DNA of 64,000 bases, from contig NZ_JARZAI010000015.1 in assembly GCF_029893355.1 (NCBI RefSeq), forward strand, positions 1 through 64,000, written 5' to 3'. Both the position numbers and the translations under genes were made by a program. The notes below the pieces were generated by a model. It saw only the letters and a list, made by a program, of their open reading frames with translations. It was not told where the DNA came from and searched no databases. This stretch comes from Kitasatospora sp. MAA4. GTDB lineage: Bacteria; Actinomycetota; Actinomycetes; Streptomycetales; Streptomycetaceae. Below are positions 32,329-40,574 of the stretch, one piece after another (position 1 is the first letter of the stretch; every line of letters begins with the position of its first letter).

Positions 32329-33504
32329 TCAGCTCAGCTGGCTGACCGTCTCGGCCGCCCAGTCCTGGGTGAACTTCGCCAGTCCGTAGCCCAGTTCGGC
32401 CTGGAAGACCTGGTCCAGCTGCTGCTCGCGGCCCGATCCGGGCCCGGCCGCGCCGACCGCCCGGTAGAGCCGTACCAGCGCGGGCCTGCCGTGCCGCCGG
32501 GCGATCAGGTCGCAGGCCAGCCAGGCGAGCTCGTAGGCCTGCGCGATCGCGGGGGCGCCGGCCGCGAAGTCGCTGTCCAGCGGCAGTTCGGTCGGGGTCC
32601 GGCCCGCCGCGACGTCCTTCGCCAGCTCCGGCGCGATCTGCCGGGCCGTGCGGCCGGTGCCGAGATAACCGGTGTAGTCGGCGACCCCCTCGGAGAGCCA
32701 GAGCGGGGTCCAGGGGTGGGTGTCCGCGCGGGTCGCCACATGGGTGGACTCGTGGGTGATGACCACCCGCCGTCCCAACGCGCTGAGTTGCCGGTACGCC
32801 TCCGGGTTGACCAGCACCCGGTCGGCGGGGGTGTGCACGGGCGCCCCGGCCGCCGCGCTGGTGACCGCGGCTATGTCCTGGTAGGAGTCCGCCGCCACCG
32901 CCAGCAGGCTCGCGAACTGAGCTTCGGTCTGCGGGAGTTGGACGAGCAGCCGATCCGCCCAGGCGGTCCCCCAGAGATCGCTGACGGCCGGCACCGCGGC
33001 GTCGGCGACGGCGGCCAGCGCGGTCAGCTCCTCGCGGTCGGCCGCGCCCAGCACCAGGCTGCTCTGCCCCTGGACGACGGCGAGCGGGCCCGGGTCCCAC
33101 GGCGCGGCCGGGGCATCGGGGGCCGCCGCCTCGGCGACCGGCCGGCCGTCCGCACCGAGCGTGAGGCGGCGTTGCAGCACGGCCGGAAAGTCGTCGAAGT
33201 CCTTGATCCGGTAGGAGAGTTCGGCGGAGACCTGGGACCCCTGCCGGGCCGTCACCCGGTAGTCGAGAGCGGCCAGCGGCAGCGCGGCCAGCGGGCCTTC
33301 GCGCAGCTGGAGGGCGTGTTCGGCGAGCAGCTGGTCGACCTGCCGCGCCGTAGGCCCGCTCGCCACCGCCCGGGCCGGAGCCACCACGCGGGGCAGCGAC
33401 AGCTGGGCCAGCCCGCCGACCGCGAGCAGCAGCGCGGCACGCCGCGGCAGCCCCAGGGCCGCTGCGGCCGCCGGGGCGGACCGCAGCCGCTCGTCGCCGT
33501 TCAG
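32329..33504 (-). CDS. Secreted zinc metallohydrolase, probable CTG start
   Basis: A peptidase-MA-like protein with the zinc motif HESTH and the downstream Glu region PLWLSEGVADYTGYLG. The longest frame with a standard start begins at a GTG at 33387 (352 residues) and would lack any export signal. The in-frame sequence upstream has no ATG, GTG or TTG, but a CTG at 33504 overlaps the NlpC/P60 stop as CTGA. From there the protein is 391 residues with an N-terminus of charged residues, RR, then ALLLAVGGLAQLSL, a plausible signal peptide or anchor; HESTH falls at 251-255. The start is inferred. Confidence 0.75.
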   Translation of the reverse strand: MNGDERLRSAPAAAAALGLPRRAALLLAVGGLAQLSLPRVVAPARAVASGPTARQVDQLLAEHALQLREGPLAALPLAALDYRVTARQGSQVSAELSYRIKDFDDFPAVLQRRLTLGADGRPVAEAAAPDAPAAPWDPGPLAVVQGQSSLVLGAADREELTALAAVADAAVPAVSDLWGTAWADRLLVQLPQTEAQFASLLAVAADSYQDIAAVTSAAAGAPVHTPADRVLVNPEAYRQLSALGRRVVITHESTHVATRADTHPWTPLWLSEGVADYTGYLGTGRTARQIAPELAKDVAAGRTPTELPLDSDFAAGAPAIAQAYELAWLACDLIARRHGRPALVRLYRAVGAAGPGSGREQQLDQVFQAELGYGLAKFTQDWAAETVSQLS

Positions 33505-34580
33505 GGTCGCACCACCGCCGCGACCGGCATCGCCGAGACGCTCTCGTAGCGCACCCGGGCGCCGGGGTAGGGCGCGTGCACGACGACACCGCCGCCGGCG
33601 TACATGCCGACGTGGTGCATGTCCCTGAAGAAGATCACCAGGTCTCCCGGTCGCGCCTCGGCCAGGCTGATCCGCTGCCCCCCGAACGCCTGCTGCTGCG
33701 AGGTGCGCGGCAGGGTCACTCCGGCCTGCCGCCAGGCCCAGTACATCAGACCCGAGCAGTCGAACGTACCGGGGCCGGTGGATCCGTAGACGTACGGCGA
33801 ACCGATCTTGCCGATCGCCGCCGCCAGTGCGACCGCCGCCCGGTCCGAGGAGGGCACCTGGTTGCCCAGGTCGACCCGGTCGGCACCGCGAGCGGCCCGG
33901 GTCTCCGCGTCCCGGGCGTCCTGCGCCTCGAGTTGGGCCCGGTCGTGGGCGTCCAGGGTGTTCAGCAGGGCCTGTGCGGTCTTGAGCCGCTGCTGGACCT
34001 GCTGCTTGCTGTCCACCAGGGTCTTGCGCACGCCGTCGAGTTCGGCGAGCTTGCTGGTGGCCTCGGCACGCCGCTGGTCGAGTCGGCGCTGCTGCTCGAC
34101 CACCTCGCGCAGCGAGGCGGCCCGCTGCTCGGCGGCCTGCTCCAGGCTGCGGGCCCGGTCCAGGTAGCGCTCCGGGTCCGAGGAGAGCATCAACTGCACC
34201 GAGGGGTCCATGCCGCCGGTCCGGTACTCGGCGGCTGCGACCGTCGACAGCTGGCCGCGCATCCGGTTGAGCACGTCCTGCCCCTCGGCGACCTGCGCCT
34301 GCAGGGCTCCCGACTCGTTCAGCAGGCGCTTCTGGGCCTCCTCCGCCGCGTTGGACTTCTCCGATGCCTGCTCGGCCTCCGAGTAGAGCTGGTCGACCTG
34401 CGCCTTGACGTCCTTCTTGTCAGGGGTGGGCGAGGTGGGGACGGCCTGGGCGCCGCCGGCGGCGGCTATCGCCACGGCGGTGGTGGCGGCAGCCGTGACC
34501 GCCAGCGCGCGGGCGAACCGCCGTGCGGTGCCCGGGAGGGCAGCGCGACCGGGGTTGGTCGGACGGTGCGACATCACCAT
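33501..34580 (-). CDS. NlpC/P60 endopeptidase, paralogue 1
   Basis: A 359-residue secreted cell-wall hydrolase. A signal peptide (residues 1-47, ending GGAQA) is followed by a long coiled coil (about 55-235) that probably autoinhibits or binds a partner. The C-terminal NlpC/P60 domain has the catalytic Cys in TFDCSGLMYW and His in DMHHVGMYAGGG. Start at the ATG of MVMSHRP, with GGAG ten bases upstream; MSH two codons on is possible. It is the most divergent of the three tandem copies. Stop overlaps the presumed CTG start of the metallohydrolase. Confidence 0.9.
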   Translation of the reverse strand: MVMSHRPTNPGRAALPGTARRFARALAVTAAATTAVAIAAAGGAQAVPTSPTPDKKDVKAQVDQLYSEAEQASEKSNAAEEAQKRLLNESGALQAQVAEGQDVLNRMRGQLSTVAAAEYRTGGMDPSVQLMLSSDPERYLDRARSLEQAAEQRAASLREVVEQQRRLDQRRAEATSKLAELDGVRKTLVDSKQQVQQRLKTAQALLNTLDAHDRAQLEAQDARDAETRAARGADRVDLGNQVPSSDRAAVALAAAIGKIGSPYVYGSTGPGTFDCSGLMYWAWRQAGVTLPRTSQQQAFGGQRISLAEARPGDLVIFFRDMHHVGMYAGGGVVVHAPYPGARVRYESVSAMPVAAVVRP

Positions 34581-34717
34581 GAGGCGACGGCTCCAATCGA
34601 CGGGGATAGCGGAACTCCGAGCGCCGACGTTAGCGGTGTGCAGCGAATGAGTCCAAACCCCTGCCAAGGCGAATATTTGACCACCAATCGGACATCTGTC
34701 CGCTCCGGGGAACGCCA

Positions 34718-34749
34718 ACGGCCCGGCCTCCCAGGGGAGACCGGGCCGT
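34718..34749 (-). terminator. Terminator after NlpC/P60 paralogue 2
   Basis: A stem of nine pairs (ACGGCCCGG) extended by five more after one C-A mismatch, located 22 bp after the stop of the 34771-35856 gene. It separates paralogues 2 and 1 into different transcripts. Confidence 0.65.
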
Positions 34750-34770
34750 ACGGGCCAAAGGGGCCTGCGA

Positions 34771-35856
34771 TCAGGGGCGCACGATGGCCGTGATCGGCAT
34801 GTTCGAGGCGGCCTCGTAACGGACCACCGAGCCGGTGTGCGGCGCGTGGATGACATTGCCGTTGCCGACGTAGATTCCGACGTGGTCGCCGCCGTAGAAG
34901 ATGATCAGGTCGCCGACCTGGGCGTTGGCGAGGTTGGTGCCCAGGTTGGTGCCGGCCGACTCCTGCTCCTGCGAGGTGCGCGGCAGCGAGACGCCGGCCT
35001 GCGCGTACGCCCACTGCGTCAGACCCGAGCAGTCGAAGGTGCTCGGCCCGGTCGCGCCGTACACGTAGGCCGCACCGAGCTTGCTCTCGGCGGCCGCGAC
35101 GGCGGCGGCGGCCTGCGGGTTGGCGCCCGCCGTGGAGGTCAGGGCGCTCAGGTCGGTGCGAGCCGCGCTGCGCGAGGCGGTGCCGCCGGCCTGGGCGGCG
35201 GCCTTCGCCGCGGAGTCGGCGGCGGCCTTGGCGTCGGCGGCGGCCATCTGCTGGCGCTGCTGCTCGGTCAGCGTGTTCAGCAGGGCCTGCGCCTTCGCCA
35301 GCTTGCCCTGCATGTCCGTCTTGGCGGCCTGCAGGGTCTGCGTGGTGGCGGCCAGGTCGGCGAGCTTGCTCTGCGCGTCCGCCTTCTCCTGGTCGAGCTT
35401 CTGCTGCTGCTGCTGAAGGTCCTTCAGCGTCTCGGACTGGGTGCTGTTCATCTGGCTGACCGAACCGGCCTGCGTGAGGAAGCTGTCCGGCTTGGCGGTG
35501 AGCATCAGCTGGACGGTCGGGGATATCCCGCCCGACGCGTACTGGTCGGCGGCCACCTCGGCCAGGCCGCCCTGCAGAGTGGTCACCTGGTCCTGCTGGC
35601 GGGCCACCTGGTCCTGGAGCTGGCTGACCTGCGTGTTGAGCGCCGTCTGCTTCTCCTGGGCACCTTCCAGCGCCTGGCTGGCGGCCTCGGCCTGCTGGTT
35701 GAGGGTGTCGACCTGTGACTTGACCTGGTCGAGCGTGGGTGCCGGGTCTGCGTGCGCACCCGTCTGGGAGGACAGGGCCATGGCGGTTGCGGCAGCCGCG
35801 GTCAGGATCGACGCGCGAGTTCGGCCGGCGGGCTTGGGACGACGATGGGACGCCAC
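34771..35856 (-). CDS. NlpC/P60 endopeptidase, paralogue 2 (riboswitch-controlled)
   Basis: A 361-residue secreted peptidoglycan hydrolase. The signal peptide is MASHRRPKPAGRTRASILTA onwards, ending near SQTGAHA. A coiled-coil region rich in Gln and Ala spans about 40-225. The NlpC/P60 domain has the catalytic Cys in TFDCSGLTQW, the His in GGDHVGIYVGNG and IHAPHTG. GTG start, nine bases after AAGGAG. Its 258-nt leader contains a ydaO-type c-di-AMP riboswitch, so expression should fall when c-di-AMP is high, as known for cell-wall hydrolase genes in Streptomyces. Confidence 0.93.
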   Translation of the reverse strand: MASHRRPKPAGRTRASILTAAAATAMALSSQTGAHADPAPTLDQVKSQVDTLNQQAEAASQALEGAQEKQTALNTQVSQLQDQVARQQDQVTTLQGGLAEVAADQYASGGISPTVQLMLTAKPDSFLTQAGSVSQMNSTQSETLKDLQQQQQKLDQEKADAQSKLADLAATTQTLQAAKTDMQGKLAKAQALLNTLTEQQRQQMAAADAKAAADSAAKAAAQAGGTASRSAARTDLSALTSTAGANPQAAAAVAAAESKLGAAYVYGATGPSTFDCSGLTQWAYAQAGVSLPRTSQEQESAGTNLGTNLANAQVGDLIIFYGGDHVGIYVGNGNVIHAPHTGSVVRYEAASNMPITAIVRP

Positions 35857-35875
35857 GAAGGCGAGCTCCTTCTTC

Positions 35876-36085
35876 CTACGTCCGCCTACCGGGTGAGCTG
35901 ACGGGTTCGGGCTGGAAGAGATGCCCTACGACGCCTCACCGACCTCTCGGTCGACCTGGCGCCGATTCACCCCGAGGAACGTGGTTCCCCGGCTCCGGTC
36001 CGCAGCACTTCGGGAGGGATCCCCCGTCGGGCAGTCAACTGCCCCGCTGCATTCCAGACTCGGCGGTGCCCCCGCTGCCACCCGG
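35876..36085 (-). ncRNA. c-di-AMP riboswitch (ydaO/yuaA type)
   Basis: On the minus strand the leader shows, in order, ACCGCCGAGTC, GGGGAACCACGTTCC, TCGGGGTGAATCGGCG, AGGGCATCTCTTCC and CCCGAACCCGTCAGCTCACC followed by CGGTAGGCGG. These are the conserved blocks of the ydaO element, and the element lies directly before an NlpC/P60 gene, its usual target in Streptomyces. Boundaries are estimated. The ribosome site AAGGAG lies just 3'. Confidence 0.88.
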
Positions 36086-36120
36086 GTCGGGTGATCTCCA
36101 TCGCGGCGGCTCGAATCATG

Positions 36121-36150
36121 ACCCTAGTAACAGAACCGTGATCCGTTCAA
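36121..36150 (-). promoter_or_regulatory. Promoter of NlpC/P60 paralogue 2
   Basis: On the minus strand: TTGAAC (-35, 36145-36150), 18-bp spacer, TAGGGT (-10, 36121-36126). The start near 36114 gives a leader of about 258 nt that contains the whole riboswitch. The remaining 150 bp up to paralogue 3 (36151-36299) shows nothing I can name. Confidence 0.6.
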
Positions 36151-36299
36151 ATCCTTGTCGGAAAAAACGTGCAACTTTGACTGTGGGTGATATGAGGGTC
36201 ACCGGCGGTCGATCAAGAAGGGCGCGCCGAGTGGCGCAGCTCACAAAAGCCGGTGGTGGAGCGTCAGTTCGTCGCGAGCGCAGTCGCGGCGACTCGGCG

Positions 36300-37334
36300 T
36301 CAGACCCGGCGGATGGTCTGGATCGTGCCGATCGAGGTGGCGTCGGCGATCCGGACCACGTCACCGGTGTGCGGAGCGTGCACGACCTTGCCGTTGCCGA
36401 TGTACATGCCCACGTGGTGCGCGCCGGGGCCGTAGATCACCAGGTCGCCGGGCTGCGCCTGGGCCAGGCTCGGCACCGTGGCGCCGTAGGAGGCCTGCTC
36501 CTGCGAGGTGCGCGGCAGCGAGACGCCGGCCGAGGCGTACGAGAAGACCATCAGACCGGAGCAGTCGAAGGTGTTGGGGCCGGTCGCCCCCCAGACGTAC
36601 GACTTGCCCAGCTCACTCAGCGCGGTGGCCACGGCGCTGGCCGCATAGCCGGAGGCCGGCGGCAGGTTGAGGCTGCTGAGGTCGGTACGGGCACTGTCGC
36701 GCGAGGCGCGGTCGGCCTGCTGGAGGCTGGCCCGGTCGGAGGCGCTGAGCGAGTTCATCAGCTTCTGCGCTGCGGCGAGCTTGGCCTGCACGTCCGCCTT
36801 GGCCTGGTTCAGCTCCTGGGTGGAGCGGTCCAGCTCGGCCAGCGTGGCGGCGGCCTCCTGCTTCTCCTGGTCCAGCTTGCGCTGGTCGGACTGCAGGGAC
36901 TTGAGCGCCTCGGTCTGGGTGGTGGTCGCCTGCTCCATGCTGGAGGCCTGGTCGAGGTAGGCCGTCGGGTTGGAGTTGAGCATCAGCTGCACCGACGGGT
37001 CGATGCCGCCGCTGCGGTACTGGTCCGCGGCCACCCCGGCGAGCCCTGACTGCAGCTGGGTCACGTCGGCCTGCTGACGGGCCACCTGGTCCTGCAGCTG
37101 GGAGGCCTGCTGGCGCAGCTGGTCGCCGCGCTCCTTGGCCCCGTCGTACTTCTCGGAGGCGGCCTCCTGCTGCGTGTTGAGGCCGTCGATCTGTGCCTTG
37201 ACGTCGTCCAGCGAGGGCTTGGGATCGGCCCAGGCACCGCTCTGCGCGGACAGCGCGACAGCAGTCGCCGCAGCTGCGGTGAGCACGGTGATCCGTGCGC
37301 GGCTCGGCTGCTTGGGTCGGCGATGGGTCGCCAC
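36300..37334 (-). CDS. NlpC/P60 endopeptidase, paralogue 3
   Basis: A 344-residue secreted hydrolase, closely similar in layout to paralogue 2: signal peptide MATHRRPKQPSRARITVLTA onward ending near SGAWA, coiled coil about 40-215, and NlpC/P60 domain with Cys in TFDCSGLMVF, His in GAHHVGMYIGNG and VVHAPHTG. ATG or GTG-type start is behind AAGGAG. Its leader is only about 70 nt, with no riboswitch, although the -10 hexamer TAGGGT is shared with paralogue 2. Confidence 0.93.
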   Translation of the reverse strand: MATHRRPKQPSRARITVLTAAAATAVALSAQSGAWADPKPSLDDVKAQIDGLNTQQEAASEKYDGAKERGDQLRQQASQLQDQVARQQADVTQLQSGLAGVAADQYRSGGIDPSVQLMLNSNPTAYLDQASSMEQATTTQTEALKSLQSDQRKLDQEKQEAAATLAELDRSTQELNQAKADVQAKLAAAQKLMNSLSASDRASLQQADRASRDSARTDLSSLNLPPASGYAASAVATALSELGKSYVWGATGPNTFDCSGLMVFSYASAGVSLPRTSQEQASYGATVPSLAQAQPGDLVIYGPGAHHVGMYIGNGKVVHAPHTGDVVRIADATSIGTIQTIRRV

Positions 37335-37403
37335 TGGACGGCTCCTTCTTCCTGCGGTCTCACCCGATCGGGCGAGTGGCCGGAAAAATAGGTTTGACGC
37401 CAG

Positions 37404-37409
37404 ACCCTA
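37404..37409 (-). promoter_or_regulatory. Putative -10 of NlpC/P60 paralogue 3
   Basis: TAGGGT on the minus strand about 70 bp upstream of the start, identical to the -10 of paralogue 2. No good -35 at the usual distance; the preceding TGTGATCTTCAC is AT-rich for this genome and could be an activator site. Confidence 0.4.
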
Positions 37410-37497
37410 GTGAAGATCACATCTTTGCGCCACTCTCCTCGTGGCACGAACTACCGTCCGGCCGAAGGCTCTCACCGAACCTCCACACACCCGTGGG

Positions 37498-38901
37498 CTA
37501 GGCGCGCGAGAGCCGGTTCAGCAGCAGCACCGAGGCGACCGGACGGGCGCCCGCCTTGCGCACGCCGTCCGCGACCTCCTTGTCGGTGGAGACCACCACG
37601 ACCGGCCGCCCCTGCGGCTCGGCCCGCACCAGCTGGCGGATCAGCTCGTCCGCGGTCTGCCCGGTGCGGCTGAACCGCACCCGCACCCCGCGCGGCGGCG
37701 CCATGATCACCGGAACGTCCAGGTCCTGGCCGTCGAAGACGCAGGTCACCTCGGCCTGGGTGCGCTGCGCCAGCATCGCCAGCCCCCCCAGCAGGCGCAT
37801 CCGCTGCTGCTCCAGCGGCAGGGTCGGATAGCCGGTCTTGGTCACGTTGTAGCCGTCCACCACCAGGTGGACCTGAGGGATCGCCAGCAGCTGGTCGAGC
37901 AGCGCCGGGTCGTCCTCCGCCAGCGCCCGGCGGGCGACGTCGTGCGGCGAGGCCGAGGCCGGCACCACCGCGTCCACCAGATCGGCCGGGTGCAGCTGGG
38001 TCACCGGCAGCGCCAACTCGCGCTGGAGGCCCTGGGCCGACTGCAGGACGGTGTCCAGCAGCAGCCGCAGCCGCATGTCCTCGACACTGCGGCCCTCGCG
38101 GGCCGAGCGGCGACCGGTCTCCAGCGCGCTCTCCAGCTCGGTGACCCGGTGCTTGAGCCGCCGGTTCTCACTCTCCGCGGCGCCGCGCTCGGTGGCGGCC
38201 GCCGAGGCTGCGGCGGCCAGTTCGACCTGGAGCTTCTTCACCTCGGCCTGGGCGCGGCGGGTGTCGCTCTCCAGGCTGCGCTGCTTCTTGCGCAGCGACT
38301 CCAACTCCCGGCGGGTGCCCTCCGACTCGGCCCGCTGGCGGTCCAGGTCGGCCCGGGCCGAGGCCCGCAGGGAGGTCAGCTCCTCCTGGAGCTTCTCCAC
38401 CATCCGCGCCGCCTCGGCGGCCGCATCGTCCGCACCGGCCCGCTCCACCCGGTCGCTGACGTCCTCCACCAGCCGGACCCAGCCGCGCGGGCGCAGCAGG
38501 TAGGCGGCGGCGGCCACATCCAGCGGCTCGGCCGCGCCGGGCACACTGCCCGCCTCCAGCGCCCTGACCAGGTCGGGCTGGCCGAGCCGGAGCCGTTCCG
38601 CTATCCGCAGCCGGAAGACCGGTTCGGCCTCGAGTGCGGCGGCCAGCGCCGTCCCGGCGTACTTGGCCCGGCGGGCCGGAGTGAACTTCGCATACGGACG
38701 GAGCGTGGCGGGCAACTCCCCGGCGGGCAGGCCGCCGAGCGCATCGGCAGCGAGGCCGACCACCCGGCGACGGACGCCCTCGGGCAGCGGCCGGTCCAAC
38801 TGCTCGCCAGCGCCGGACGCCTCCTCAGGGGTGTCCGCCTCCGGGCCGGGAACAGCGGACAGCTGCTCCTGCGGCTCGGCGGGCTCCCTCGCTGCGTCCA
38901 T
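37498..38901 (-). CDS. NYN-domain protein (YacP-like) with coiled coil
   Basis: A 467-residue protein. Residues about 40-150 form an Arg/Ala-rich region with a conserved-looking RPYAKFTPARRAKYAG. A coiled coil runs from about 165 to 260. The C-terminal NYN (PIN-like) nuclease domain begins near 343 with LVVDGYNVTKTGYPTLP and ends with VVVVSTDKEVADGV. The acidic residues (Asp in DGYN, Asp in VFDGQD, Asp in STDKE) fit a metal-dependent RNase of the Rae1/YacP type. An RNA-processing role is inferred. Conserved in streptomycetes between the NlpC cluster and rhomboid. Confidence 0.88.
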   Translation of the reverse strand: MDAAREPAEPQEQLSAVPGPEADTPEEASGAGEQLDRPLPEGVRRRVVGLAADALGGLPAGELPATLRPYAKFTPARRAKYAGTALAAALEAEPVFRLRIAERLRLGQPDLVRALEAGSVPGAAEPLDVAAAAYLLRPRGWVRLVEDVSDRVERAGADDAAAEAARMVEKLQEELTSLRASARADLDRQRAESEGTRRELESLRKKQRSLESDTRRAQAEVKKLQVELAAAASAAATERGAAESENRRLKHRVTELESALETGRRSAREGRSVEDMRLRLLLDTVLQSAQGLQRELALPVTQLHPADLVDAVVPASASPHDVARRALAEDDPALLDQLLAIPQVHLVVDGYNVTKTGYPTLPLEQQRMRLLGGLAMLAQRTQAEVTCVFDGQDLDVPVIMAPPRGVRVRFSRTGQTADELIRQLVRAEPQGRPVVVVSTDKEVADGVRKAGARPVASVLLLNRLSRA

Positions 38902-39048
38902 CGCGTCCTCGGCTCCGATCCTGGTCTGCGGGGGCCGTGCGGCCGGGTGCCGACGCCCTGAAACTCACCACTCTGTGCAATTGTCGCGTGAACCGTGCCT
39001 CGGCGGACACCACGCCACACATCGCACCCCCCGGCCGACCCGGACCCG

Positions 39049-39288
39049 CTACTCTTCGGAACCCGGGCGGGCGACCAGCTCGATCTGGTCGACCGCGTTG
39101 CACCAACGGCAGCGGACCGACTCCACCGACTCGCTCAGCACCTCGCGCTCCTCGACCTTCGGCTCGCCGGCCAGGTCGAGGTGGACGTACTCGACCACTC
39201 GGGACGAGCGCGTCACGTCGAAACGGGTCAGGTTGCCGCACAGCGTGCAGCGCCAGCGGGTCTCGGCGGTGGGCGCGGGGACGGGCAT
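39049..39288 (-). CDS. Small zinc-ribbon protein
   Basis: A 79-residue protein. The ATG (MPVPAPTAETRW) follows GAGAGGA. Two Cys pairs, CTLC near residue 14 and CRWC near 60, with RWRCTLCGNLTRFDV and ESVRCRWCNAVDQIE around them, indicate a structural zinc ribbon. Between them is a beta-rich segment. Divergent from the rhomboid gene. Function unknown. Confidence 0.8.
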   Translation of the reverse strand: MPVPAPTAETRWRCTLCGNLTRFDVTRSSRVVEYVHLDLAGEPKVEEREVLSESVESVRCRWCNAVDQIELVARPGSEE

Positions 39289-39447
39289 GGGCGGGGTCCT
39301 CTCGACTGGTCCATGGTCCGGGCCGGTACACCGCCCAGGCTCCAAGCCTAGGGCCTGCCCCTGACGCACCGGGCACCGGATACCGGTTCCCACCAGCCCC
39401 GGACCGGCCGCGCGGCCCCTGCGGTAACCCGGTCGCAGCACAGCGCG

Positions 39448-40293
39448 GTGTCGGCGGCCGCCCGGCGCGGAATGCATCCGCCCATGGTGCTCACGGTGCG
39501 CGACGAGGCCGGCCGTCCCGAGGACGAGCCGGCCGGCCCGGCCCCACTGGTCAGCTATCTGCTGATCGGGCTGAACTGCGTGGTCTTCCTGCTCGGCCCC
39601 AGCGGCGTCAACCCGCTGTACGGCGCGAGCGCCGCCGACCGGGCCTGCGCCGCCCAGCACTACCAGCAGCGCTGGGGCGCGATCCCCGCCGAGCTGCTGA
39701 GCGACCGTCCGCTGACCGCGGCTCAGCTGGCCGGGAGCACCCCGCCGCTCCCCGGCTGCCCACTGGTCGCCACCCCCGGCAAGAGCCCGGCACTCTCGCT
39801 GCTCAGCTCGCTCTTCGTGCACGGCGGCTGGCTGCACCTGCTGGGCAACATGCTCTTCCTCTTCGTCTTCGGCCCGGGCGTGGAGGAGCGGCTGGGCCGG
39901 CTCCGCTTCCTCCTCTTCTACCTCGCCGCCGGGGCACTGGCCGCGTACGGCTACGCCCTGACGGGAGGTGGCGGCGCCGAGTCGCTGCGGCCGCTGGTCG
40001 GCGCCTCCGGAGCGATCGCCGGGGTGCTCGGCGGCTACCTGCGGCTGTACCCGCGGGCCCGCGTCACCGCGCTCGTCCCCCTGCTGTTCTTCCTGCCGCT
40101 GCGCTTCCCCGCCTGGCTGGTGCTCGGGCTGTGGTTCGGCGTCCAGTGGTGGTCGGCCCGCGACGCCCTGCCCGGTGTCGCCTACCTCGCGCATGTGATC
40201 GGCTTCAGTGCAGGCTTTCTCGCCGTGTGGGTGGCCTGTCGGCGTCCCCGATACGCTGGCCGCACTTCTCGCTACCCAGGAGCTCCCTCGTGA
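39448..40293 (+). CDS. Rhomboid intramembrane serine protease
   Basis: A polytopic protein of up to 281 residues. The rhomboid core shows HGGWLHLLGNMLFLFVFG (oxyanion Asn), the catalytic Ser in GASGAIAGVLGGYL and catalytic His in YLAHVIGFSAGF. About six to seven helices are present, with a long extracytoplasmic loop after helix 1 containing several Cys. The start is uncertain: GTG at 39448, or ATG at 39472 or 39484; none has a good ribosome site. Its stop overlaps the next start by 4 nt (GTGA). Substrate unknown. Confidence 0.88.
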   Translation: MSAAARRGMHPPMVLTVRDEAGRPEDEPAGPAPLVSYLLIGLNCVVFLLGPSGVNPLYGASAADRACAAQHYQQRWGAIPAELLSDRPLTAAQLAGSTPPLPGCPLVATPGKSPALSLLSSLFVHGGWLHLLGNMLFLFVFGPGVEERLGRLRFLLFYLAAGALAAYGYALTGGGGAESLRPLVGASGAIAGVLGGYLRLYPRARVTALVPLLFFLPLRFPAWLVLGLWFGVQWWSARDALPGVAYLAHVIGFSAGFLAVWVACRRPRYAGRTSRYPGAPS

Positions 40294-40568
40294 TCACCGC
40301 CATCGTCCTCATCAAGACCAGCGTCGACCGGATCCCCGAGATCGCCGAGGCGATCGCCGCCATCGAGGGCGTCAGCGAGGTCTACTCCGTGACCGGCGGG
40401 TACGACCTGGTGGCGATGGTGCGGGTGCGCCACCACGAGGACCTGGCCGAGGTGATCCCCGGGCGGCTCAACAAGGTCCCCGGTGTGGAGCACACCGAGA
40501 CCCAGATCGCCTTCCGCACCTACTCCCAGCACGACCTGGAGACGGCCTTCGCCCTCGGTCTCGAATAA
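40290..40568 (+). CDS. Stand-alone RAM (Lrp/AsnC ligand-binding) protein
   Basis: A 92-residue protein consisting only of the Lrp/AsnC effector domain (AIVLIKTSVDRIPEIAEAIA, GVSEVYSVTGGYDLVAMVRV, TETQIAFRTYSQHD) with no DNA-binding helix-turn-helix. Such SMBP-like modules form dimers or higher oligomers and bind amino acids; the partner is unknown. The GTG start overlaps the rhomboid stop and follows AGGAG, so the two are translationally coupled. Confidence 0.9.
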   Translation: MITAIVLIKTSVDRIPEIAEAIAAIEGVSEVYSVTGGYDLVAMVRVRHHEDLAEVIPGRLNKVPGVEHTETQIAFRTYSQHDLETAFALGLE

Positions 40569-40574
40569 GAGTGA

